From: Acidobacteriota bacterium
Lineage (GTDB): Bacteria; Acidobacteriota; Terriglobia; UBA7540
Assembly: GCA_023474345.1 (NCBI GenBank)
Contig: JAMCXS010000031.1
Location: 1-64,000, forward strand
Direction of reading: 5' to 3'
DNA: 64,000 bases
This document shows positions 57,121 to 64,000 of this stretch, in pieces. The translations under genes and the position numbers were made by a program. The number at the start of each line of letters is the position of its first letter. The stretch's first letter is position 1. The notes beneath the pieces are model-generated. The model saw only the letters and a list, made by a program, of their open reading frames with translations. It was not told the DNA's origin and ran no database searches.

Positions 57121-59079
57121 TCAAGGCATATCCTGACCGTGCTCGACGCGGAGGAAGCGCACCGAGCCCACAATCACCGGCCCGTCGGCTCTATTGGTCA
57201 GCTTCACGGAAATCGGATCATGAAAGTATCCCAGCCAGTTCCATTCGTTTTGGTGCTGGTTCTCGTCCACGGTGAAGGAACGAGTCATCGCCCCAAAGGT
57301 CACGCGAAAGGTTGCGTTGGTCGCGAGTTTGCCTTCGACTGCTCCAGGATTTGCATAGCGCACGCCAATGCGATAGGTTCCGATAAGGGGCTGATCGGTG
57401 CGCCAAATGATGTACGCGCTCCCTGAGCCCGGGTTTGCCCAGAACCCGCCGATGCCGTAATGGATGGGCTTCCAGATCCTCCGCCCATCCAATTGAAAAG
57501 CCGTAATCCCGGAAGTAGCCGGAGAGACGATCTTGTCACGCGGCGTGATCGCTTCCAGGCTTCGGCTGTCACGCCCGTCCAGAACCGCCAGGGCTAAATT
57601 GTCTTTCCAGTCAGGATAGTGACGCGCCTGGTTGATCATCAATTCGATATGGTTGTTTAAAGCCGCCTGGAGTTCGGAGGCTTCCTTGGGGATCTGCGCG
57701 CAAATATTGTGCTGCTCGCGCGGGTCGATCATCAAGTCGAAGCACTGGGCACGGCCGGTGCGCATGTCTTCAATCAACTTATAACGCAATCCGCGCACGG
57801 AATACTGAGGACGGACGGCCGTCTCTTCCCCGTAAACGAAATGATGCACCTGCTGAACGCGGCCCTCGATCGCCGGCAGCAGGCTCTTGCCGTCGGTCAC
57901 GGGTGCCGCGGGCAGGTGCTCCAAAGCCAGAATAGTAGGCATGATGTCATATTGGCCAGCCAGCGTCTGGAGCCGCTGGTGTGCCGGGATACCGGCTCCC
58001 CAGAAAATGAGCGGCACGTGCTGATCGGTGTTGTAAACGGAACGGTGATCGTCGGTGTTGTAATCCTTAGGATGCGAAAAAAGCAACTGGCCATGGTCGG
58101 AAACAAAGATCACGATGGTGTTCTTTTCCAGTCCCATCTGGCGAATGGTCGAGAGAAGCTCGCTAACGTAGTGGTCCATGTAAAGAATCTTGGCCGCGTA
58201 GAGTTCCTTGAGGCGCCGGATGGCACTCGCGTCGCCAAGCCGGCAGAACGTAAAGAATTGAATGCTCTGATCGTAAAGGGCCTTCCATTGGGGAAGGTAG
58301 ACATCTGGAGTCGGATAATTGTCCGCGACTTTAACGTCCGGGAAATCGTCGGGGGTGCTGAAACGGTCGTAGGCGGCAGGGGGATTGTAGGGCCCGTGCG
58401 GCTCCATATAATGGACCCAAAGGAAAAAACGGCCGTTGCGGTGTTCGGCCAGCCAGTGTTGCGCCCACTTCGTGGTTTCCGGAGCGGTCAGATGGACCTG
58501 ACTTAGAGGAGAATGGCCGGGCACAGTGGCAAAGCTGTCCTCGTAGTGCACCGTATCCCACCCGCGGTTGACGTTATCCCATATGGACCAGCAGTTCGAA
58601 TTGTCCGCGACCGTCGTCATCCCGGCCTTCGCCAGCAACTGCGCCACCGTAGGCTTGAAAGGTGAGAGATCGATATAACTGGGCAGTGTCGGGGGCACTT
58701 TCCCCTGGCTCAGGGGCTTGGTGATGTCCGGACCGCAAGCCTGGGGCACAAGCAGGGTCATTCCGTGTACAGTAGGAAAGAGACCAGTAAGAATCGTCGT
58801 GAACGACGGGGTCGTCCAGCTTCCTGCCGAATAGGCATGAAGGAAAACCGTTCCTTCTTTGGCGAACTGGTCAATATGGGGCGAGTCGGGGTAGGGATAT
58901 CCATAGGTATGAAGAAAATCCGCCCGCAACATATCTGGCGTGATCAAGATGATGTTGTACGGAACCTGCGAGGGCCGCTCCTGGGGCGGTTTGCTCAAAG
59001 CAGGAAAACTCTGAAGCGCAAAGGCAAATAACAACACAAATCTGGGCAGGAGTTGCCCCGTTTCCAGTGGGCGGTTCAT
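57121..59079 (-). CDS. Sulfatase-like hydrolase lacking the formylglycine Cys/Ser
   Basis: 652 residues of the alkaline-phosphatase/sulfatase superfamily, with a signal peptide (about 1-29, FVLLFAFALQSFPALS). Metal-binding motifs are present: NIILITPDMLRADFLHTYGYP (Asp49) and IVIFVSDHGQLLFSHP. The position of the formylglycine motif C/S-x-P-x-R reads T89-T-P-S-F93 (SWTTPSFTTILTG), so neither the modifiable residue nor the Arg is there. A C-terminal beta domain (about 500-652) follows. It may use Thr directly as nucleophile, as phosphatases, diesterases or phospho-transferases of this superfamily do. GGAGGTGA lies 10 bases before the ATG at 59079. It sits between the permease and the GH106-like gene. 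Confidence 0.82.
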   Translation of the reverse strand: MNRPLETGQLLPRFVLLFAFALQSFPALSKPPQERPSQVPYNIILITPDMLRADFLHTYGYPYPDSPHIDQFAKEGTVFLHAYSAGSWTTPSFTTILTGLFPTVHGMTLLVPQACGPDITKPLSQGKVPPTLPSYIDLSPFKPTVAQLLAKAGMTTVADNSNCWSIWDNVNRGWDTVHYEDSFATVPGHSPLSQVHLTAPETTKWAQHWLAEHRNGRFFLWVHYMEPHGPYNPPAAYDRFSTPDDFPDVKVADNYPTPDVYLPQWKALYDQSIQFFTFCRLGDASAIRRLKELYAAKILYMDHYVSELLSTIRQMGLEKNTIVIFVSDHGQLLFSHPKDYNTDDHRSVYNTDQHVPLIFWGAGIPAHQRLQTLAGQYDIMPTILALEHLPAAPVTDGKSLLPAIEGRVQQVHHFVYGEETAVRPQYSVRGLRYKLIEDMRTGRAQCFDLMIDPREQHNICAQIPKEASELQAALNNHIELMINQARHYPDWKDNLALAVLDGRDSRSLEAITPRDKIVSPATSGITAFQLDGRRIWKPIHYGIGGFWANPGSGSAYIIWRTDQPLIGTYRIGVRYANPGAVEGKLATNATFRVTFGAMTRSFTVDENQHQNEWNWLGYFHDPISVKLTNRADGPVIVGSVRFLRVEHGQDMP

Positions 59080-59359
59080 GCCGTGTTTCACCTCCAACAC
59101 ATTTCAGTCGTCTGCCGCCGGAACTAACCAGCATCTTAAAACTCTACTGCCTGCCCGCCTTTCCGGTCCAGCAGATTCCAGAAACCTTAATATACTCCGC
59201 GAACCGACTTGTGAGGGAGAAGGTAATACAGCAAGCCGCCGTAAGTTCGAGTGTCGTGGATGAGAAACTTTTCGGTTGAGGACGGCAGACAAGGAAATCA
59301 ACGGCCAGCCGCTAAATTGCCACGCGAGGAAACGGGCCGGCCGACTCTTCCGACAAGGA

Positions 59360-59380
59360 CCGACGGGTGCTAACCGTCGG
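59360..59380 (-). terminator. Hairpin after the FucP-like gene
   Basis: CCGACGG and CCGTCGG pair perfectly over 7 bp around a 7-base loop. On the minus strand the stem starts 12 bases after the stop codon of the permease gene and is followed by TCCTTGT, a poor U-tract. It may be a partial terminator before the sulfatase-like gene, which starts 280 bases further on. The rest of that gap (59080-59359) shows nothing else. Confidence 0.45.
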
Positions 59381-59392
59381 CCGTTCTACTCT

Positions 59393-60724
59393 TCAAAATG
59401 CCGCAGGCTCCGAAACGGGAGCGGGTTGGGTTTGAGGGATGCGTACCCTTGAGCCATAGTACGCGTAATACGTAACCACGACATAGCACGCGAGCGGAAC
59501 CAGCATGGCCACTGCCATACTGTGATAAATTTCGTACAGGAGCCCCATGACGGGCGGGGCCACAGCAGCTCCGATAATCGCCATAACCATAAAGGAGCCG
59601 CCCAGCTTGGTGTTTGACCCCAGACTTTTAAGGCCCAGCGCGTAAATGGTGGGGAACATTAAAGACATAAAGAAGCTTGTCAGAAATAGCGCTCCTACTC
59701 CCACCCAGCCGGGAAACAAGACCCCGACCGCCACGAGTCCGATATTGATGACTCCATAAGCTCCCGTCAGCTTGCTTGGCCGGAAAAACTTCATGAGGTA
59801 AGTCGCCACGAATCGGCCTATGGCAAAAGCCACGAGGCTACCCGTCAGCAGGTAGCCGGCGGTTTTTTCAGGTTGATGCGTATAGTCCTGGATGTATTGA
59901 ATTAGGAAACTCCAGGTTCCCACTTGCGCGCCGACATAAAAGAACTGCGCGGCCACGCCCTGCAGGAAGTGCGGGTAATGGAACAGGTCAAGGAGCCTGC
60001 CTTTGTCGCGCGGGTCCGCTGTATGGATTTCTTCAACTGCCTTGGGAAATTTCGTTCTCAGGATCAAAAAAGCCATAAAGAAAACGGCGACACCAAGAAC
60101 TACATAAGGCCGCACCACCCTCAATGTCTCATGCTGCAGGTAAGCTCCCAATGTCCCCTGGACCTTGAGCGCGTGGATCTGCTCCGGGTCCAACTCAATT
60201 CCGGAAAAGATGAAGACCGTACCCGCCAAGGCCCCCGTGATTGATCCCAGCGGGTTAAAGGACTGTGAGAAGTTAAGCCGTCGCTCAGAGGTACTCGGAT
60301 CGCCTAGCACGGTGATAAATGTATTTGATCCCGTCTCGAGAAAAGACAACCCGCTGGCAATTACGAACAGCGCAAACAGGAAAAATCCATAACTTCTGAC
60401 GATCGCAGCCGGCCAGAACAGGAAAGCGCCGGTCCCGAACAGACAGAGCCCCGTAACGAGCCCCGCCTTGTACCCAAATCTCCGCATCAGGAAAGCGGCT
60501 GGCATGGCCAGGCAGAAATATCCCAAATAGAATGCAGACTGTACCAGACCGGCTTCAAGTCGCGAGATCTCGAAGGAGGTCATGAACTGCTTAATCAAGA
60601 TGTCATTCAGGTTATTGGGAATTGCCCAAAGATAGAAAAGCGCCGTGACCAGTACAAAAGGGAGCAGGTTTTGGCTTGGAAATAATTGCGGACGGCTATC
60701 CCCCGCCGGTGTCTTGTCCATCAT
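59393..60724 (-). CDS. fucP: FucP-like MFS sugar permease
   Basis: 443 residues with about 12 transmembrane segments in two halves, typical of the L-fucose:H+ symporter family. Supporting segments: FYLWAIPNNLNDILIKQF (helix 1, with the Asn-Asp pair of this family), SFLETGSNTFITVLGDP, the conserved LNFSQSFNPLGSITG, and FFMSLMFPTIYALGL near the C-terminus. Related carriers take fucose, glucose/galactose or N-acetylglucosamine, so the sugar is not certain. AAGGA precedes the first of two ATG codons. First gene of the three-gene glycan locus. Confidence 0.87.
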   Translation of the reverse strand: MMDKTPAGDSRPQLFPSQNLLPFVLVTALFYLWAIPNNLNDILIKQFMTSFEISRLEAGLVQSAFYLGYFCLAMPAAFLMRRFGYKAGLVTGLCLFGTGAFLFWPAAIVRSYGFFLFALFVIASGLSFLETGSNTFITVLGDPSTSERRLNFSQSFNPLGSITGALAGTVFIFSGIELDPEQIHALKVQGTLGAYLQHETLRVVRPYVVLGVAVFFMAFLILRTKFPKAVEEIHTADPRDKGRLLDLFHYPHFLQGVAAQFFYVGAQVGTWSFLIQYIQDYTHQPEKTAGYLLTGSLVAFAIGRFVATYLMKFFRPSKLTGAYGVINIGLVAVGVLFPGWVGVGALFLTSFFMSLMFPTIYALGLKSLGSNTKLGGSFMVMAIIGAAVAPPVMGLLYEIYHSMAVAMLVPLACYVVVTYYAYYGSRVRIPQTQPAPVSEPAAF

Positions 60725-61451
60725 TTACGTCCTTGAGGCACCAAGGTTTGTGGTTACAGGTTCCCAGGCCCTCTTGAATTGACCCGTTAAAATCGATTAT
60801 TAATAGAGAACGGGTAGGACCCTCCCACCGTGCCAAGCTCACGGAAAGATCATAGCGCTTGGCTCGAAACAAGTAACATTGACCTTTCTCCCCTCACGAA
60901 AAGACTTTCAGGTAAGGGTTCCTCGTTCCCGTCAGGCGCCGTCCATCAATGCACTCTTCCGTACGCTTAAAGCCACAGCCTCGGAGGTTCCACCCCGAGT
61001 ATAAACTATTGCCATCCTATCCGATCAAGTAATTCTATGCGTAACCTGGCACCGATCCAGCGACTTTAGTCTGGCTCCCGGTAACGCATCCACACTCCCC
61101 AAAGTGTGTCAAACGCCAGGTCAGTATCCCCTGGCTGGTTGGGGTTGGACAAGCCTGAAATCCTGTTTCATATCATATGTTCAAGGGGTAAAATATTAAT
61201 GCTGATGTGACCAGGAAAAACACTCGGTAGCACGGAGGGTCATATTCACTACATACCAAAACGATTTCCCTGCATTCTCACGAAGTGGTTTTGAATCCGG
61301 AGGAAACTTTTACCGGTCGCGAAGCGTATTAAAAGTTATCGGGCCAAGTTCAGGTTTGCGTGTGAAAGTGCAGCCGGTGGAGAGATGATACTATTAGCAG
61401 CATGAAGCCGGTGTCCTTGGAAAACTGCTAACCGACAAGGTTCTCAAAATA
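60725..61451. other. Large divergent intergenic region
   Basis: 727 bases between the permease and the MFP gene. It holds a spaced inverted repeat near the permease (60782-60815), a sigma-54-like motif (TGGCAC-N7-GC, 61047-61061), a small perfect palindrome CATATCATATG (61169-61179) and no supported gene, tRNA or ncRNA. Confidence 0.45.
60782..60815. promoter_or_regulatory. Inverted repeat upstream of the FucP-like gene
   Basis: ACCCGTT and AACGGGT are perfect 7-bp arms 20 bases apart, 58-91 bases upstream of the permease start, with an AT-rich spacer containing ATCGAT and ATTAAT. The position suits an operator or an overlapping promoter for the glycan locus. Confidence 0.4.
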
Positions 61452-62999
61452 ATGGATCAAGCGACGGAAGTAAAGACCGGACAATTCAGGCAACTTAAAA
61501 CTGAGGAAATCAGTCTACCTCGCGGACCTCTTTCCTCCCAGCCCCAAAAGGTGCGCGGCCAACAAAAGAAGGTTCTACTTCTCATTCTGGGCATGCTGGT
61601 CCTGGCCGGATTGGTAGTCGGTGGAATCCTATGGACGCGGCGCGGTCTGGTAGCGGTGCAGGTCGGCAAGGTCATGCGCCAAGACCTCACCTCCCTTGTC
61701 ACAGCCTCAGGTGAAATAAAGCCGCCGCCGGACAAGTTTGCGACCGTCAACGCCAATTCTCTCGGTAAGGTCACAGAGATCCTTGTCAATGAAGGCGACC
61801 ACGTCAAGAAGGGTCAACTCCTGATGCGAACCGAGGACGTCCAGCAGGAGGCTGATGTACATGCTCAGCAAGCCGCCTTAAGCTCTGCACGGGCTGACTC
61901 GGAAGTTCAGCAGGCAGCGGTGCAATCCGCCTCCGCAAACCTTCAGACGGCCCAGGCAAATTTGAGCCAAGCCGTAGCGAAACTCAAACAAGCCAAAGAT
62001 GACTTTTCACGCTCGCAGCAGATGTTCAAGGAAGAGTTGATCGCGCGGCAGGCTTTCGATCAGGCTCTCAGTAATTATGAAGTTGCCGAGGCGGCGACCG
62101 AATCCAGCAAGGCGCAGATCGAGCAAGCCAAGGCGCAGCTTCGCCAGGCAATCTTCAACCGCGACATGGCCCGAGCCCGTGTTCTTCAGGCTCAGGCGCA
62201 GCTTATCGGCCTCCAAAATGCTCGAGACCAGACCATCTACACGGCGCCTTTTGACGGCGTGATCACTTCTCTGCCTGTTCACGTTGGGGAAAATGTGGTC
62301 CCAGGCATTCAGAATCAGGTGGGAAGCGTGCTTTTCCAGGTTTCCAACCTCTCGGTTATCAACGCGGTAGTTGACGTGGATGAATCCGATATTCTGGGCG
62401 TCAAATACGGCCAGCCGGCCGAAGTTTCCATTGATGCGATCCCCGACAAGAAATTCAAGGGCCGTGTGACCGAGATCGGGATGAGCGCTATTAGTACCAG
62501 TTCCGGCCAAACGACCAGCAGTTCGAGTTCTGTAAATACCGGTGAGGCTAAGGACTTCGAGGTTTCTGTAACGCTTGATGATCCTCCCCCGGGCCTGCGA
62601 CCCGGGCTTTCGGCCACGGCCAAAATCACGACGGCGACGCGAAAGAATGCCGTGACAATTCCGATTCAAGCTCTTGCAGTTCGCGAGCAAGGAGAGCTTG
62701 AAAAGGAGAAAGAAGCACAGGCAAAAGGCAAAGCCATCGCGGCGCAACCTGGCGAGGCCGGGCGTAGTTCTGAGGCCAAGAAGGAAATTCAGGGCGTATT
62801 CGTAGTTCGAAATGGACGCGCCGTTTTTACGCCGGTAAAAACCGGAATTATGGGCGCCATGAATGAGGAAGTGCTCAGCGGCGTCAAACCCGGAGAGGTA
62901 ATCGTCACGGGAAGCTATCAGGTGCTGCGCACGCTGAAGAACGATACAAAAATCAAAGTAGACAATAGCGCCAACAACCTGGGCCCGTCCGGGTCGTAG
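61452..62999 (+). CDS. MacA-like periplasmic adaptor (membrane fusion protein)
   Basis: 515 residues. One N-terminal transmembrane anchor (about 41-58, LLLILGMLVLAGLVVGGILW), split lipoyl domain halves (ASGEIKPPPDKFATVNANSLGKVTEILVNEGDHVKKGQLL and YTAPFDGVITSLPVHVGENV), a long Ala/Gln-rich coiled-coil hairpin (about 135-255), a beta barrel (about 285-395) with an unusual Ser/Thr-rich insert (SAISTSSGQTTSSSSSVNTG), and a Glu/Lys linker near 415-440. It bridges an inner-membrane ABC exporter to an outer-membrane channel. Followed by the ATPase and permease genes of such a system. AAGG lies about 13 bases before the ATG. Confidence 0.9.
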   Translation: MDQATEVKTGQFRQLKTEEISLPRGPLSSQPQKVRGQQKKVLLLILGMLVLAGLVVGGILWTRRGLVAVQVGKVMRQDLTSLVTASGEIKPPPDKFATVNANSLGKVTEILVNEGDHVKKGQLLMRTEDVQQEADVHAQQAALSSARADSEVQQAAVQSASANLQTAQANLSQAVAKLKQAKDDFSRSQQMFKEELIARQAFDQALSNYEVAEAATESSKAQIEQAKAQLRQAIFNRDMARARVLQAQAQLIGLQNARDQTIYTAPFDGVITSLPVHVGENVVPGIQNQVGSVLFQVSNLSVINAVVDVDESDILGVKYGQPAEVSIDAIPDKKFKGRVTEIGMSAISTSSGQTTSSSSSVNTGEAKDFEVSVTLDDPPPGLRPGLSATAKITTATRKNAVTIPIQALAVREQGELEKEKEAQAKGKAIAAQPGEAGRSSEAKKEIQGVFVVRNGRAVFTPVKTGIMGAMNEEVLSGVKPGEVIVTGSYQVLRTLKNDTKIKVDNSANNLGPSGS

Positions 63000-63044
63000 C
63001 AGCGTGTAGGTTAAGTCCCGGCTTGAGCCAAAGGAACGTTTTTA

Positions 63045-63785
63045 GTGATGGAATCCCAAACTGTAGCCTCCCAGCTTCGGGAGAGTCCGGCACCTCCGGA
63101 TAACATTATCATCCTCGCGCAGGATCTGTGGAAGATTTACGATATGGGCGCGATAAAAGTGGATGCTCTGTGTGGGCTTTCATTCTCGATTCGCCGGGGT
63201 GAGTATGTTGCGATTATGGGCCCTTCAGGCTCCGGGAAATCCACCCTGATGAACCTGATCGGTTGTTTGGATACACCCACCCACGGCGAGTACTGGTTGA
63301 ACGGACGCCTGGTCAGCCAGCTCACCGACGACGAACTGGCGTACATTCGTAACAAGGAAATCGGTTTCGTCTTTCAGACCTTCAATTTGCTGCCGCGGGC
63401 TACCGCCCTTCACAACGTCGAGCTACCGCTAATTTACAATGGGACGCCACCCGCGGAGCGGCTGGCACGGGCGGAGGAAGCCCTTCGCATGGTCGATCTG
63501 GGAGACCGGATTCATCATAAACCCAACGAACTTTCTGGAGGCCAGCGGCAACGAGTTGCCATCGCGCGTGCGTTGGTCAATCATCCTTCCATCATCCTGG
63601 CGGATGAACCTACAGGAAATCTGGATTCAACCACTGGCGAAGAAATCATGGCTTTGTTTGACAGCCTCCACCAGTCCGGCAATACTATTGTCCTTGTCAC
63701 GCACGAGCACGATATCGCTGCCCACGCGCATCGCGTTATCCATATTCGAGATGGTAGAGTTGATCGGGATGAGCCGCTGGAGTAG
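63045..63785 (+). CDS. MacB/LolD-type ABC transporter ATP-binding protein
   Basis: 246 residues. Walker [15 protein letters not shown]-loop [10 protein letters not shown], signature [15 protein letters not shown], Walker [13 protein letters not shown], and the H-loop VTHEHD. This pattern is typical of the MacB/LolD subfamily (lipoprotein release, antimicrobial or peptide export). GTG at 63045 has AAAGGA 9 bases upstream; the ATG 3 bases later is equally possible. It lies between the MFP gene and the permease gene, forming one operon. Confidence 0.93.
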   Translation: MMESQTVASQLRESPAPPDNIIILAQDLWKIYDMGAIKVDALCGLSFSIRRGEYVAIMGPSGSGKSTLMNLIGCLDTPTHGEYWLNGRLVSQLTDDELAYIRNKEIGFVFQTFNLLPRATALHNVELPLIYNGTPPAERLARAEEALRMVDLGDRIHHKPNELSGGQRQRVAIARALVNHPSIILADEPTGNLDSTTGEEIMALFDSLHQSGNTIVLVTHEHDIAAHAHRVIHIRDGRVDRDEPLE

Positions 63786-63832
63786 GGGCGGCCTTCCAAC
63801 TCGCCTTCGTTAATTCCAGGAGTGGGGAGAGC

Positions 63833-64000
63833 GTGGAGAAATTGACCTCTGGACAACCGGCGGCCCAAAATCCTCGCCCCAAGTACGGGGGGCTTTACAA
63901 TGCCTGGGTAACGGCGCGCGAGGCCTTCTGGATCGCCCTCGAGGCGTTGACCACCCACAAGCTCCGCTCGTTCCTCACTCTGCTGGGTGTGGTTATTGCC
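63833..64000 (+). CDS. MacB-type ABC permease (N-terminal part, cut by window end)
   Basis: The first 56 codons of a larger gene: GTG start after GGGGAGA, a polar stretch with Pro and Gly, then YNAWVTAREAFWIALEALTTHKLRSFLTLLGVVIA, the conserved entry into the first transmembrane helix of MacB/FtsX-type permeases. The gene continues beyond the window. It completes the MFP-ATPase-permease exporter. Confidence 0.85.
   Translation, partial: MEKLTSGQPAAQNPRPKYGGLYNAWVTAREAFWIALEALTTHKLRSFLTLLGVVIA

Noticed and set aside
1-64000. CRISPR arrays, tRNA or rRNA genes, prophage or insertion sequences
   Set aside because: None seen by eye: no regularly spaced direct repeats, no tRNA-like cloverleaf in the gaps and no transposase-like ORF. 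Small RNA genes could still be missed without a covariance search.

Overview
The window looks like a chromosomal segment of an acidobacterium (Acidobacteriota, probably class Terriglobia). This is inferred from gene families only; no rRNA or tRNA gene is present. The pointers are two very large Oar-type TonB-dependent receptors with an N-terminal carboxypeptidase-regulatory domain, a GWxTD protein, an LptD with a fused LptA-like domain (so a Gram-negative outer membrane), an RDD protein with a zinc ribbon, a PDZ/GAF/PAS histidine kinase paired with an NtrC-type regulator, and Tat-exported sugar-active enzymes. Many genes start with GTG or TTG behind a clear AGGAGG-type ribosome site.

Layout. 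1-1228: a small secreted protein and a palindrome-rich intergenic stretch. 1229-13196 (all minus): a probable carbohydrate-scavenging block with a Tat-exported clan GH-D glycosidase, a DapA-fold lyase and two tandem paralogous TonB-dependent receptors that also share their 3' flanks. 13667-17210: ATP-type PEP carboxykinase, converging on a Tat-exported Gfo/Idh/MocA oxidoreductase, then a small Cys/His protein. 17253-27730: housekeeping genes (queD, dinG, der, a PIN-TRAM membrane protein, ispD, ispF, a CBS protein, glycerol-3-phosphate dehydrogenase, acylphosphatase, apt). 27864-38094 (all minus): a seven-gene series lptD, hemB, dacB, LOG family, mutS2, a URO-D superfamily protein, and a two-domain disulfide oxidoreductase. 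38201-48645 (plus): RDD protein, a possible 50-aa protein, GWxTD protein, an outer-membrane barrel protein, an overlapping histidine kinase/sigma-54 activator pair and an exported protein. 48671-52705 (minus): a CPBP protease and uvrA. 52980-60724 (minus): a second glycan locus with a FucP-like permease, a sulfatase-like hydrolase and a GH106-like rhamnosidase. 61452-64000 (plus): a MacA/MacB-type export system cut by the window end.

The most notable observation is at 27864-28529. The gene encodes a protein disulfide oxidoreductase (PDO) family protein with an in-frame TGA exactly where the first cysteine of the C-terminal CxxC site should be. The family sequence continues in frame for another 79 codons, and a small hairpin with a GU-containing loop sits 13-27 nt after the TGA. 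This is the signature of a selenocysteine protein (U-P-H-C); the N-terminal domain has no CxxC. An ordinary gene caller would report it as a truncated 141-aa protein.

Other observations worth a second look: structured 3' flanks behind both TonB receptors with one compensatory base-pair change; a sulfatase-like enzyme with Thr instead of the Cys/Ser that becomes formylglycine; GAFTSA instead of GAFTGA in the sigma-54 activator; a DapA-fold enzyme without the usual active-site Tyr and Thr pair; a degenerate first Smr motif in MutS2; and several perfect inverted repeats upstream of transport genes.
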